Shown: piece after piece, positions 8,426 to 17,322 of the stretch
Position numbering within the stretch: the first letter of the stretch is position 1
Layout: each line of letters starts with the position of its first letter
NCBI RefSeq assembly: GCF_024807615.1
Contig: NZ_JANUCJ010000004.1
Location: 433,681 to 497,680, forward strand
Direction: 5' to 3'
From: Tsukamurella ocularis
GTDB taxonomy: Bacteria > Actinomycetota > Actinomycetes > Mycobacteriales > Mycobacteriaceae
Length of the DNA: 64,000 bases
Translations under genes and position numbers: made by a program
The notes under the pieces: model-generated
Told to the model about the DNA's origin: nothing
What the model saw: the letters and a program-made list of their open reading frames with translations, nothing else
Database searches by the model: none

Positions 8426-10465
8426 TCAGGGTGTGTGATGTGCGGGAAGGAACGCGGACGCGTCGTGCCCCGACTCCTCGGCCCGGATCACGTGCACCAC
8501 CGCGTTGATCAGCGCCAGGTGGGTGAAGGCCTGCGGGAAGTTCCCGAGGTGCTTGCCCGACTTCGGGTCGATCTCCTCCGCGTACAGCTTCAGCGGCGAC
8601 GAGTACGCCAACAGCCGCTCGCACAGCGCCCGGGCACGGGTGACCTCGCCGATCTCCACCAGCGCCGAGACCAGCCAGAACGAGCAGATCGTGAACGTGC
8701 CCTCCTCGCCGTGCAGGCCGTCGTCGGTCTCCTCGACGCGGTAGCGCAGCACGAGCCCGTCCTCGGTGAGCTCGTCGGCGATGGCGAGAACCGTCGCCTT
8801 CACACGTGGGTCGTCGGACGGGAGGAACCGCAGCAGCGGCACCAGCAGCAGGGAGGCGTCGAGCGCGGGGGCGCCGTAGCGCTGGGTGAAGACGCCGCGC
8901 GAATCCACGCCGTGCTCAAGGATATCGGCCTTGATGACCTCGGCCTTCTCCGCCCACTCGCGGGCGTAGTCGTCCTCGCCGTGCATCGCCGCGAGCTTCG
9001 CCCCGCGGTCCAGCGCGACCCAGCACATGACCTTCGAGCTGGTGAAGTGCTGCGGCTCGCCGCGCACCTCCCAGATGCCGCGGTCGGGCTCGCGCCAGTG
9101 CTTGAGTGCCTCTTCGACCTGCTCCTTGAGCACCGGCCACAGCGTCTCGGGGATCCGCTCGGAGGACTTCGTGTTCAGGTACACCGAGTCGAGCATCGTG
9201 CCCCAGATGTCGTGCTGGCGCTGGTCGAACGCCCCGTTGCCGATCCGGACCGGCCGCGCACCGTCGTACCCCGAGAGGTGACCGAGCTCCTCCTCGAGCA
9301 GGGTGCGTTCCCCGCCGACCCCGTACATGACCTGCAGCGGGTGGCGCTCGCCGTTGTTGGCGCCGGAGACGTCGGCGATGAAGGAGAAGAAGTCCTCGGC
9401 CTCGCGGTCGAGACCCAGCGTGTACAGGCCCCACAGTGCGAACGTGGAGTCGCGCACCCAGGCGTAGCGGTAGTCCCAGTTCCGGACCCCGCCCGGCGTC
9501 TCCGGGAGGGAGGTGGTCGACGCCGCGAGCAGCGCGCCCGTGGGGGAGTACGTCAGCCCCTTGAGGGTCAGCGCCGAGCGCTGCAGGTAGGTGCGCCACG
9601 GGTGGTCGGGAAATTGGCCGCGGTTGATCCACTGGCGCCAGGACTCCGCGGTCGCCCACATCTTCTGCGTCGCCTCGGGATAGGTCTGCGGCACGGGGTG
9701 CTTGCTCCACGACAAGGCGACGAAGACCTCATCGCCCTCCTTGAGGCGGGTGTGCGCCCGGGCCTCCCGGCCCTCCAGCCCCAACCGCATATTGGTCGTG
9801 AGCTTGAGCTCCGGGTTCTTCCCGAAGTCCGTGCGCGCCCGCGCGACGGCCTCGCCGTAGCCGTCGGCCGAATAGGTCCACTCGGCACCGGCCCGGTGGT
9901 AGTCGAAGGCGGGCTCGCAGTTGAGCTGCAGCTCAACGGTGCCGGATACACACCGGGCAGTGCGCAGCAGGATGTGCTCCGCGTCCCAGTCCGTCGGGGT
10001 CCGACGGTGCGTGCGGGACCGGGTGCTCGTGTCGTGCCACGGGCCCATCACGAGAGCATCGCGCACGATCAGCCAGCCGGTGGAGGTCTGCCACGTGGTC
10101 TCGAGCATTAGGCTGCCGGGCAGGTAGCGCCGGTCGACGGGGACCTTCACGCCATACGGCCCGAGCCGGAAGGAGCCAGCGCCGCGATCGAGGATCGCGC
10201 CGAAGACACTGGGGGAGTCAGGGCGGGGGATGCACATCCACTCGACGCTGCCGTCGCGGGCGATCAGGCAGGTGTTCTCGCAGTCCGAGAGGAAGGCGTA
10301 GTCGTGGATGGGCGGGAATGCCGCGTCGCCGATCGGCGGAGCGTCGGTCACGAGCGCGTCGAGGCCGAGCGCGTCGGGACCGGACAGGGCCGGGCCGGAC
10401 GCACCGGAGTCGGGCGCGCCGGGGCCGAGCGCGTCAGTAGTGGGGCCGTCGTTCTTCGCTGCCAT
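8426..10465 (-). CDS. GH15 family glycosidase (trehalase/glucoamylase-like)
   Basis: About 679 aa. The N-terminal beta-sandwich is followed by the (alpha/alpha)6 barrel with WDYRYAWVRDSTFALW. The probable general acid is in GIWEVRGEPQHF (about residue 465) and the second Glu in HGEEGTFTICSFW (about 590). Mycobacterial relatives (Rv2402-like, and the trehalase of M. smegmatis) sit beside the sulfate transporter as here. The substrate is probably trehalose or a glucan, which I infer. It is cytosolic. An ATG three codons upstream (10474) is also possible; 10465 has CATCAT seven bases before it. Confidence 0.85.
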   Translation of the reverse strand: MAAKNDGPTTDALGPGAPDSGASGPALSGPDALGLDALVTDAPPIGDAAFPPIHDYAFLSDCENTCLIARDGSVEWMCIPRPDSPSVFGAILDRGAGSFRLGPYGVKVPVDRRYLPGSLMLETTWQTSTGWLIVRDALVMGPWHDTSTRSRTHRRTPTDWDAEHILLRTARCVSGTVELQLNCEPAFDYHRAGAEWTYSADGYGEAVARARTDFGKNPELKLTTNMRLGLEGREARAHTRLKEGDEVFVALSWSKHPVPQTYPEATQKMWATAESWRQWINRGQFPDHPWRTYLQRSALTLKGLTYSPTGALLAASTTSLPETPGGVRNWDYRYAWVRDSTFALWGLYTLGLDREAEDFFSFIADVSGANNGERHPLQVMYGVGGERTLLEEELGHLSGYDGARPVRIGNGAFDQRQHDIWGTMLDSVYLNTKSSERIPETLWPVLKEQVEEALKHWREPDRGIWEVRGEPQHFTSSKVMCWVALDRGAKLAAMHGEDDYAREWAEKAEVIKADILEHGVDSRGVFTQRYGAPALDASLLLVPLLRFLPSDDPRVKATVLAIADELTEDGLVLRYRVEETDDGLHGEEGTFTICSFWLVSALVEIGEVTRARALCERLLAYSSPLKLYAEEIDPKSGKHLGNFPQAFTHLALINAVVHVIRAEESGHDASAFLPAHHTP

Positions 10466-10511
10466 GCACACCATGATGAGGCACGGTGGCGGGTTCGCGC
10501 ACGGCGGTCGC

Positions 10512-10517
10512 TAGGCT
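10512..10517 (+). promoter_or_regulatory. -10 element for leaderless small membrane gene
   Basis: TAGGCT sits exactly six bases before the GTG at 10524, in the short divergent gap from the GH15 gene. It would drive the two small membrane genes and perhaps the sulfate importer. Confidence 0.45.
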
Positions 10518-10523
10518 GGTCGG

Positions 10524-10760
10524 GTGCATGCGATCGCGCAGTGGTGGGACTCCGTGGAGCTGTGGCTCACCGGACTGCCCTATGTACTGCAGGTCAGCCT
10601 GGTGATGGTTGTACTCGCAGTGATCGCAATGCTGGTGGTGCGCGTCCTCAGCGCCCTCATCGGTCGCGTCGCCGACGCGCTGAACGCCCGCCTCGAGCGG
10701 TCAGAGCGCGCAGACATTGCAGGTCAACGCGCCGGAGAAGGGAATGACGAGAGTGTCTGA
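10524..10760 (+). CDS. small single-pass membrane protein (78 aa)
   Basis: A 78-aa protein with one long hydrophobic helix (about residues 20-46, LQVSLVMVVLAVIAMLVV) and a charged Arg/Glu-rich C-terminus. It occupies the position of the small membrane proteins between the GH15 gene and subI in mycobacteria (Rv2401/Rv2401A region, from memory). The start is leaderless GTG. Its last codons overlap the next small gene by 17 bases. Its function is unknown. The place suggests a role near the sulfate importer, but that is only positional. Confidence 0.65.
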   Translation: MHAIAQWWDSVELWLTGLPYVLQVSLVMVVLAVIAMLVVRVLSALIGRVADALNARLERSERADIAGQRAGEGNDESV

Positions 10761-10863
10761 GACAGGCGGCGGATGGCGGGCGCTGGTGCCCAAGTCGAAG
10801 GTGACCCTCGCGCTGATCGCGCTGTTGGTGCTCCTCGTCGTCGCGTGGGCACTGCTCCGCTGA
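10744..10863 (+). CDS. 39-aa membrane peptide
   Basis: An ORF in another frame begins MTRVSETGGGWRALVPKSKV and continues with one hydrophobic helix (LALIALLVLLVVAWALL) ending in Arg. Its ATG lies inside the end of the 78-aa gene, preceded by GGAGAAGGG. The positive-charge-then-helix layout is typical of small membrane peptides (Rv2401A-like by position). It ends 52 bases before subI. Confidence 0.6.
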   Translation: MTRVSETGGGWRALVPKSKVTLALIALLVLLVVAWALLR

Positions 10864-10915
10864 CGGCTCTCCGTAGGATTCTCGCCTGACCTTGTCCCGA
10901 GGAGAACGGCGAGAC

Positions 10916-12010
10916 GTGATCCGACCCAGCCTCCGCGGCCGTGCTGTGAGCATCGTCGCGGTCGCCCTGACCGTGATGCTCACGGCGTGCGGCGGCGGCT
11001 CCACCGACGACCCGCACGGCGTCGACATCTCCAGCGGCGACAAGCGGGTGAACCTGGTCGCCTTCGCGGCGCCCAAGCCCGCTTTCGACGTGGCCATCCC
11101 GCTGTTCCGCGAGACCAACCCCGACGTGGGGTTCTCGCAGTCCTACGGCGCCTCCGGTGACCAGTCCCGCAAGGTCGCGCGACACGTGCCGGCCGATGTC
11201 GTGAACATGTCCGTCGCGCCCGACGTGACGCGCATCGTCAAGGCCGGGCTCATCGACAAGGACTGGGAGAAGGCGTACCCGCGGCGGTCCGTGCCGTTCA
11301 CCTCCCTCGTCGCCGTCGTGGTCCGGCCCGGCAACCCCAAGGGCATCCACGACTGGGCGGACCTGCTCAAGCCCGGCGTCGAGGTGGTCACCCCGAACCC
11401 GGCCAGTTCGGGCTCGGCCAAGTGGAACCTGCTCGCGCCCTACGCGGCGCTCTCCAACGGCGGGCAGGAGCCCGCGAAGGGGCTGGCCTTCGTCAAAGAG
11501 CTCATCCGCGACCACACCACGGTGAGCCCCGGCTCTGGCCGCGACGCCACCTCTGCCTTCGAGTCCGGGCAGGGCGACGTCCTGCTCAGCTACGAGAGCG
11601 AGGCCGTGCTGCTGCAGCGGCAGAGCGAGAAGGACGGCAAGCCCAAGCCGGAGTACTTCATCCCGCCGCAGTCCTTCCGGATCGACCTGCCCGTGGCCGT
11701 CGTGAACACCGCGCAATCGCTCGAGGCGGCGAAGCGCTTCGTTGGCTTCCTGTTCTCGCCCGAGGCGCAGCGCGCCATCCCGCGCTCGGGATTCCGGGCC
11801 GGCGATCCGGCGATCGCCGCCGAGACCGCGCACCTGTTCCCCGCCCAGCCGCAGCGCCTGTGGACCGTCGATGAGCTCGGCGCGGTGCTCGGCAAGGGGA
11901 CCGCCGCGAAGAACAACGGCAAGGACCTCACCGGCTGGGCCGCCGTCGACGCGGCGTTGTTCGGCGACAAGGGCTCCATCGCCGCGGCCTACAAGAACGG
12001 CGGAAAGTGA
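10916..12010 (+). CDS. subI: sulfate-binding lipoprotein of the ABC importer
   Basis: A 364-aa periplasmic-type binding protein. The N-terminus has a basic head, a hydrophobic core and the lipobox LTAC (about residues 20-23), so it is anchored outside the membrane. The mature part matches sulfate-binding proteins: VNLVAFAAPKPAF, QSYGASGDQSRKVARHVPADVVNMS and NPASSGSAKWNLLAPY. GTG at 10916 is chosen because GAGGAG lies upstream and it gives a normal lipoprotein signal. It leads cysT, cysW and cysA, overlapping cysT at TGATG. Confidence 0.93.
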   Translation: MIRPSLRGRAVSIVAVALTVMLTACGGGSTDDPHGVDISSGDKRVNLVAFAAPKPAFDVAIPLFRETNPDVGFSQSYGASGDQSRKVARHVPADVVNMSVAPDVTRIVKAGLIDKDWEKAYPRRSVPFTSLVAVVVRPGNPKGIHDWADLLKPGVEVVTPNPASSGSAKWNLLAPYAALSNGGQEPAKGLAFVKELIRDHTTVSPGSGRDATSAFESGQGDVLLSYESEAVLLQRQSEKDGKPKPEYFIPPQSFRIDLPVAVVNTAQSLEAAKRFVGFLFSPEAQRAIPRSGFRAGDPAIAAETAHLFPAQPQRLWTVDELGAVLGKGTAAKNNGKDLTGWAAVDAALFGDKGSIAAAYKNGGK

Positions 12011-12804
12011 TGCGGCGCCTCGTCAACCCGCTGCGCATCGGCGTCGCGTGGCTGTGGATCTCGCTGATCGTGTTGCTGCCGATCGCGGCCATCACGACGA
12101 AGGCCTTCGATCACGGCTGGTCCGGCTTCTGGGACGCGCTCACCGCGAAGAACGCGGTCTCCACGCTGGTCATCACCGTGTGGGTCTCGCTGCTGGTCAC
12201 GCTGATCAACGTGGTGATGGGCACCGTCATCGCCTGGGTGCTGGTGCGCGACGACTTCCCCGGCAAGGGCGTGGTCAACGCGCTCATCGACCTGCCTTTC
12301 GCGCTGCCGACCATCGTCGCGTCCATCGTGCTGCTCTCGCTGTACGGGCCGGACAGCCCCGTCGGGCTGACGCTGAACGCGACGCAGCCGGCGATCGTCA
12401 TCGCGCTGGCCTTCGTGACCCTGCCCTTCGTAGTGCGGCAGGTACAGCCCGTGCTCATCGAGCTCGACCGCGAGGTCGAGGAGGCCGCGGCCTCCCTCGG
12501 CGCGCCCAACCGGGTGATCGCGGCGAAGATTGTCATCCCCACGCTGCTGCCCGCGATCCTCTCCGGTGCCGGGCTCGCGTTCACCCGCGCGATCGGCGAG
12601 TTCGGGTCGGTCGTGCTGGTGGGCGGCAACATCCCCGGCGAGACGCAGGTCGCCTCGCAGTACATCCAGCAGCAGCTCGAGGTCGACAACCAGGTGGCCG
12701 CGTCCGCCGTGTCAGTCGCGCTGCTGGCCATCGCCTTCGTGCTGCTGGCGGTGATGCGGTTCGTCGGTAGTAGGACCGCCAAGCGGGAGGAGAACAGCGA
12801 ATGA
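12010..12804 (+). CDS. cysT: sulfate ABC transporter permease CysT
   Basis: A 264-aa inner-membrane permease with six predicted helices. It has the EAA loop EVEEAAASLGAPNRVIAAKIVIPTL (about residues 157-181) that docks on CysA, and the family sequence FTRAIGEFGSVVLVGGNIPGETQ. The ATG overlaps the subI stop; an in-frame GTG lies one codon earlier. Its last codons (REENSE) belong to an 18-bp sequence repeated 62 bp downstream at the start of cysW. It pairs with CysW to form the channel. Confidence 0.92.
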   Translation: MRRLVNPLRIGVAWLWISLIVLLPIAAITTKAFDHGWSGFWDALTAKNAVSTLVITVWVSLLVTLINVVMGTVIAWVLVRDDFPGKGVVNALIDLPFALPTIVASIVLLSLYGPDSPVGLTLNATQPAIVIALAFVTLPFVVRQVQPVLIELDREVEEAAASLGAPNRVIAAKIVIPTLLPAILSGAGLAFTRAIGEFGSVVLVGGNIPGETQVASQYIQQQLEVDNQVAASAVSVALLAIAFVLLAVMRFVGSRTAKREENSE

Positions 12805-12866
12805 CCGGCGACATGACGGTCTCTCGCCGTGGCCCCGGCCGGCGCAGCGAGGAGAACAGCGAATGA
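12787..12866. repeat. direct repeat spanning the cysT/cysW junction
   Basis: The 18-bp sequence GAGGAGAACAGCGAATGA occurs at 12787-12804 and 12849-12866. Each copy carries a ribosome site, an ATG and an overlapping stop. The first copy ends cysT and opens a 21-codon mini-ORF (12801-12866). The second ends that mini-ORF and starts cysW. This looks like a local tandem duplication with the middle diverged. Confidence 0.75.
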
Positions 12867-13681
12867 ATCTCTCCAGGAAGACGGTGCTGAGCCTCCGTTC
12901 CGTCGCGCTGCTGTACCTACTGGTGCTGCTCGTGCTGCCGATCGGTGTGATCCTCTACCGGTCGTTCGAGCGAGGATTCGGCGAGTTCTGGGCGTGGATC
13001 ACCACCCCGGCCGCGATCTCGGCGCTGCAGCTCTCGCTGCTCATCGTCGCCATCGTGGTGCCGCTCAACGTGATCTTCGGCGTGCTCGTCGCGCTGGCCC
13101 TCGCCCGCGGGAAGTTCCGCGGTAAGGCCGCACTGCAGGCCGCAGTCGACCTGCCCTTCGCGGTCTCGCCCGTGGTCGTGGGCGTCGCGCTCATCATGCT
13201 CTGGGGCGTGGGCGGCTGGTTCGGCGGCATCGAGTCCCTCGGCTTCCGGATCATCTTCGGGCTGCCCGGCATGGTCTTGGCGACGACCTTCGTGACGCTG
13301 CCCTTCGTGGTGCGCGAGGTGGAGCCGGTGCTGCACGAGATCGGGCAGGACCAGGAGCAGGCCGCCGCGACCCTCGGTGCGAGCGCCTGGCAGACCTTCT
13401 GGCGGATCACGCTGCCGGCGATCCGCTGGGGCCTGACCTACGGCGTGGTGCTCACGATCGCCCGAGCGCTGGGTGAGTACGGCGCCGTGCTCATGGTCTC
13501 GTCGAACTTCCCCGGCATCTCGCAGACGCTCACCCTGCTGGTGAGCTCGCGCAACCACGACGACTACAACACCTTCGGGGCGTACGCCGCCGCGACGCTA
13601 CTCATGCTGCTGGCGCTCGTCGCGCTGGTGGCGATGTCCCTGCTCGAAGCGACCCGCAGGAGGAACCGCGATGACGATTAA
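12863..13681 (+). CDS. cysW: sulfate ABC transporter permease CysW
   Basis: A 272-aa permease with six helices, the second channel subunit. It has the EAA loop [28 protein letters not shown] (about residues 155-182) and [25 protein letters not shown] typical of CysW. GAGGAG lies eight bases before the ATG, within the duplicated junction sequence. It overlaps the start of cysA by 11 bases. Confidence 0.92.
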   Translation: MNLSRKTVLSLRSVALLYLLVLLVLPIGVILYRSFERGFGEFWAWITTPAAISALQLSLLIVAIVVPLNVIFGVLVALALARGKFRGKAALQAAVDLPFAVSPVVVGVALIMLWGVGGWFGGIESLGFRIIFGLPGMVLATTFVTLPFVVREVEPVLHEIGQDQEQAAATLGASAWQTFWRITLPAIRWGLTYGVVLTIARALGEYGAVLMVSSNFPGISQTLTLLVSSRNHDDYNTFGAYAAATLLMLLALVALVAMSLLEATRRRNRDDD

Positions 13682-14669
13682 CGTGGTGGGAGCCAACAAG
13701 CGCTACGGCGACTTCGCGGCCCTCGATGACGTCTCCCTGGAGATCCCGGACGGCTCGCTGACCGCGCTGCTCGGGCCCTCCGGATCCGGCAAGTCGACGC
13801 TGCTGCGCTCGATCGCCGGCCTCGACCGGCTCGACTCGGGCCTCGTCGAGATCAACGGCGTCGACGTCACGCACGCGACGCCGCAGCAGCGCGACATCGG
13901 CTTCGTCTTCCAGCATTACGCCGCGTTCAAGCACATGACGGTGCGGGAGAACGTCGCCTTCGGGCTCAAGATCCGCAAGCGCCCCGCGGCGGAGGTCAAG
14001 GCCAAGGTCGACGACCTGCTCGAGGTCGTCGGGCTGACCGGCTTCCAGACCCGCTACCCCGCGCAGCTGTCGGGCGGCCAGCGCCAGCGCATGGCGCTTG
14101 CCCGCGCGCTGGCGGTGGATCCGCAGGTGCTGCTGCTCGACGAGCCCTTCGGTGCGCTCGACGCGAAGGTCCGCGACGAGCTGCGGTCCTGGCTGCGCCG
14201 GCTGCACGACGAGGTGCACGTGACCACCGTGATCGTGACGCACGATCAGCAGGAGGCGCTCGACATCGCCGACCGGATCGCGGTGCTCAACAAGGGGCGC
14301 ATCGAGCAGGTCGGCACCCCTGCGGACGTCTACGACCGGCCCGGGTCCGAGTTCGTCATGTCCTTCCTGGGCTCCGTGGCGAAGCTCAACGGCGTGCTCG
14401 TGCGCCCGCACGACATCCGCGTCGGCCGCACGCCGGAGCTGGCCCGCGCCGGCGGGTTGACGGCGGAGGAGGCGGGTGTGCTGCGCGCCGAGGTCGAGCG
14501 CGTGGTCTACCTCGGATTCGAGGTCCGCGTGGAGCTGAAGAACGCCGCAACAGGGGAGCGTTTCCAGGCGCAGATCACGCGTGGCGATGCCACCGCGCTG
14601 GATCTGGCGGAGGGCGACGTCGTGTACGTGCGCGCCACCCACGTGCCGGAGATCGCCGCGCCGAAATAG
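13671..14669 (+). CDS. cysA: sulfate ABC transporter ATPase CysA
   Basis: A 332-aa ATPase. Walker A is GPSGSGKST (about residues 36-44), the Q-loop [13 protein letters not shown], the signature [15 protein letters not shown] (about 133-147), Walker [13 protein letters not shown] and the switch His [10 protein letters not shown]. The C-terminal part from about residue 235 is a TOBE-type regulatory domain. It powers sulfate uptake through CysTW with SubI. It is the last gene of the importer operon and 28 bases before the Eis-type gene. Confidence 0.93.
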   Translation: MTINVVGANKRYGDFAALDDVSLEIPDGSLTALLGPSGSGKSTLLRSIAGLDRLDSGLVEINGVDVTHATPQQRDIGFVFQHYAAFKHMTVRENVAFGLKIRKRPAAEVKAKVDDLLEVVGLTGFQTRYPAQLSGGQRQRMALARALAVDPQVLLLDEPFGALDAKVRDELRSWLRRLHDEVHVTTVIVTHDQQEALDIADRIAVLNKGRIEQVGTPADVYDRPGSEFVMSFLGSVAKLNGVLVRPHDIRVGRTPELARAGGLTAEEAGVLRAEVERVVYLGFEVRVELKNAATGERFQAQITRGDATALDLAEGDVVYVRATHVPEIAAPK

Positions 14670-14684
14670 GGTTGTGCGCGTCGG

Positions 14685-14690
14685 TAATGT
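14685..14690 (+). promoter_or_regulatory. -10 element for leaderless Eis-type gene
   Basis: TAATGT lies seven bases before the ATG at 14698, with no ribosome site between. This suggests a separate leaderless promoter after the cys operon. Confidence 0.5.
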
Positions 14691-14697
14691 TGCCGGT

Positions 14698-15942
14698 ATG
14701 ACCGATTCGAGCGGTATCGACTTCCAGCGCGTCACGACCCGTGAGCAACTCCTCGGCTTCCAGGAGTGCGCGACCATCGGCTTCCAGAGCAAGATGCCCG
14801 ACGCCGAGCAGTGGCTGGAAGCGGTGTCGGCACAGCTCGATTCGCTCGACCACCGGGTCGCGGTCGACGGCGGGCGCACCGTCGGGACCTTCCTCTCCTT
14901 CGACCAGGAGCTGACCGCTGTCGGCGGCGCGCGGGTGCCCGTCCGCGCGATCTCGGCGGTGACGGTGCTGCCCACGCATCGCCGCCGCGGGATTCTCGGC
15001 ACGCACATGCGTGGGTGCCTCGCCGCCGCCCTTGCCGGCGGTGCGCCCGCGGCCACACTGATCGCCGCCGAGCAGGCGATCTACGGCCGCTACGGCTTCG
15101 GGCAGACCACCGAGACCGTCGACGTCCGGATCGCAGTCGACCGCGCTCGGCTGCCCCAGCCGCCCGTCGACGAGGTGCGGTACGCCCGCTCCGACGACTA
15201 CCTCACCGCCTCGATCCGCGTCCGCGAGCTGCTCGACTACCCCGGGCAGGTCTCGAAGCTCGACATCAACCTGCGCCGTACGGCGGGGGTGCTGCCTGGT
15301 GGCGGCCCCGACGAGACCCTGCGCGTGGTGCTGCGCCGCGGCGGCGACGTCGCGGGCGTGCTGGCCTACACCGTGGCGCCCAAGTGGACCGACGGCCGGC
15401 CCGACTCCACGCTCAAGGTCACGGAGCTGCTCGGCGTCGACGCGGCCGCCGAGCGCGACCTCTGGTCCTTCGCGATGAGCATCGACTGGGTGCTGTGGGT
15501 CGAGGCCTCGCAGCGGCCCGTGGACGACCTCGTGAGCACCGTCCCCGCCGACCCGCGGACCGTCCAGCTGGCGAATCGCACCGACTTCCTGTGGATCCGG
15601 CCCTTCGATGTGCCCGCCCTGTTCTCGGCGCGCTCGTACGCCGCGCCGGGCCGGCTCGTCCTCGACGTCACCGATCCGGGGTTCGACGGCGCCGGCCCCG
15701 GTCCGGCGCACGGGCGGTTCCTGATCTCCACCGACGGGGGAGCGGGCACCTGCACGCCCACCGACGAGCCCGCGGACCTGGCCGTCGACATCGCCGACCT
15801 CGGCCGGTTGTGGCTCTTCGACGAGCCGGTGTCGCGGCGCGTCGCCACCGGCGCGATCCGCGAGCTGTCCGACGGGGCCGCCGCCCGCGCCGACCTGCTG
15901 CTGTTCAGCCCGCGCCGGGCCTGGGCCGTCGAGATGTTCTGA
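14698..15942 (+). CDS. Eis-type GNAT N-acetyltransferase
   Basis: 414 aa, close to mycobacterial Eis (about 400). The first GNAT domain has the acetyl-CoA loop LPTHRRRGILGTHM (about residues 100-113) and AEQAIYGRYGFG. A second GNAT-like domain and a C-terminal SCP2-like domain ending in the conserved aromatic-acidic tail (AVEMF) follow. In Eis the terminal carboxylate takes part in catalysis. Such enzymes acetylate lysines or aminoglycosides; the substrate here is unknown. The ATG is supported by the leaderless promoter. Confidence 0.85.
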   Translation: MTDSSGIDFQRVTTREQLLGFQECATIGFQSKMPDAEQWLEAVSAQLDSLDHRVAVDGGRTVGTFLSFDQELTAVGGARVPVRAISAVTVLPTHRRRGILGTHMRGCLAAALAGGAPAATLIAAEQAIYGRYGFGQTTETVDVRIAVDRARLPQPPVDEVRYARSDDYLTASIRVRELLDYPGQVSKLDINLRRTAGVLPGGGPDETLRVVLRRGGDVAGVLAYTVAPKWTDGRPDSTLKVTELLGVDAAAERDLWSFAMSIDWVLWVEASQRPVDDLVSTVPADPRTVQLANRTDFLWIRPFDVPALFSARSYAAPGRLVLDVTDPGFDGAGPGPAHGRFLISTDGGAGTCTPTDEPADLAVDIADLGRLWLFDEPVSRRVATGAIRELSDGAAARADLLLFSPRRAWAVEMF

Positions 15943-15950
15943 CGCGGATA

Positions 15951-16020
15951 CCGAAAGTCGGGTCCTACGGCCGTCCGGGGCGGAATCCTCCCGCGGACCG
16001 TCGTGGAACCCGACTGTCGG
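15951..16020. terminator. long imperfect hairpin between convergent genes
   Basis: The outer arms 15951-15963 and 16008-16020 pair at 12 of 13 positions, and the inner arms extend pairing to 15979/15992 with a few mismatches. The stem-loop fills the gap between the convergent Eis-type gene and cysN. It is probably a bidirectional terminator; no U-tract is seen. Confidence 0.6.
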
Positions 16021-16032
16021 AATACGACCTCG

Positions 16033-17322
16033 TCAGACCAGGTGGGCCAGGGCGTCCCCGACCAGGCCCGCGGCGAGGGTGTTGCCGCCGGCGGGGTCGA
16101 TGAGCAGGAACGAGCCCATCTCCCGGTTCTTGTCGTAATCGTCAGCGACGATCGGCTCCGCGGTCTGGATCGTGATGCGGCCGATCTGGTTCAGCTCCAG
16201 CGTGGTGCCCTCGCCGACGGTGAGGTTCTGCTCGTCGAAGACCGCGTCCAGCCCGCCGATGATGGCCTGCGTGGTCTTGGTGCCGTGCTTGAGCAGCAGC
16301 CGTGCTCCGATGCGCAGCGGCTTCTCGGCCAGCCAGCACACCGTCGCCTCGAACTGCTGCCGCGGCTCGGGGGCATCGGCGGCGGAGACGATCACGTCGC
16401 CGCGCGAGACGTCCACGTCGTCGGCGAGGATGACCGTCACGGAGCGGCCGGTGTGCGCGGAGGCGAGCTCGCCGTCCGCGGTGTCGATCCGCTCGACCCG
16501 GCTGCGGGTGCCGGCGGGGAGGACGAGCACCTCGTCGCCCACGTCGACGGTGCCGGCGGCCACCTGCCCGGCGTACCCGCGGTAGTCGGGGTACTCGGGC
16601 GTGCGGGGCCGGATCACGTACTGCACCGGGAAGCGGAAGCCGATCGGCTTCGTGTCCGGGTCGGTCGGGATCGACTCGAGGTGCTCGATGAGCGACGGGC
16701 CGTCGTAGTACGGGGTCTGGTCCGAGCGCGAGGCGACGTTGTCGCCGTGCAGCGCCGAGACCGGGATGGCGTGGACGGACTCCTCGGTCCAGCCCAGCGA
16801 GCCGGTGAGCGCGCGGAACTCGGCGGAGATCTCCTGGAAGACCGACGCGGGGTCCTCGACCAGGTCGATCTTGTTGACCGCGAGCACCAGGCGCGGCACG
16901 CCCAGCAGCGACAGCACCGCGGCGTGCCGGCGGGTCTGCTCGATGACGCCCTTACGCGCGTCGGTCAGCAGGATCACGACCTGCGCGGTCGACGCGCCGG
17001 ACACCGTGTTGCGGGTGTACTGCACGTGGCCGGGGGTGTCGGCGAGGATGAAGGACCGGTTGGGCGTTGCGAAGTAGCGGTAGGCCACGTCGATGGTGAT
17101 GCCCTGCTCGCGCTCGGCGCGCAGGCCGTCGACGAGGAGCGAAAGGTCGGGGGTATCGAGGCCCTTGTCGACCGACGCGCGGGTCACCGCGTCGATCTGG
17201 TCGGCGAGCACCGACTTCGTGTCGTACAGCAGCCGCCCGACGAGGGTGGACTTGCCGTCGTCGACGGAGCCCGCGGTGGCAAGCCGCAGGAGTGCGGGAG
17301 CGGCGTTCACAGGTGCGCTCAT
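16033..17322 (-). CDS. cysN: ATP sulfurylase GTPase subunit CysN (no CysC fusion)
   Basis: A 429-aa EF-Tu-like GTPase. G1 is GSVDDGKST (about residues 18-26), G3 is ADTPGHVQY, G4 is NKID and G5 is near PVSALHGDN. GTP hydrolysis drives APS formation by CysD. The protein ends after the beta-barrel domains (GLVGDALAHLV). The APS-kinase domain fused in mycobacterial CysNC (about 610 aa) is absent. The ATG overlaps the cysD stop (TGATG). Confidence 0.93.
   Translation of the reverse strand: MSAPVNAAPALLRLATAGSVDDGKSTLVGRLLYDTKSVLADQIDAVTRASVDKGLDTPDLSLLVDGLRAEREQGITIDVAYRYFATPNRSFILADTPGHVQYTRNTVSGASTAQVVILLTDARKGVIEQTRRHAAVLSLLGVPRLVLAVNKIDLVEDPASVFQEISAEFRALTGSLGWTEESVHAIPVSALHGDNVASRSDQTPYYDGPSLIEHLESIPTDPDTKPIGFRFPVQYVIRPRTPEYPDYRGYAGQVAAGTVDVGDEVLVLPAGTRSRVERIDTADGELASAHTGRSVTVILADDVDVSRGDVIVSAADAPEPRQQFEATVCWLAEKPLRIGARLLLKHGTKTTQAIIGGLDAVFDEQNLTVGEGTTLELNQIGRITIQTAEPIVADDYDKNREMGSFLLIDPAGGNTLAAGLVGDALAHLV

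Noticed and set aside
5693..10111. A 1472-codon plus-strand open frame opposite the mannosidase and GH15 genes
   Set aside because: It is fully antisense to two well-supported enzymes, spans their boundary and has the Arg/Val/Gly/Glu-rich composition of GC-rich shadow frames with no domain.
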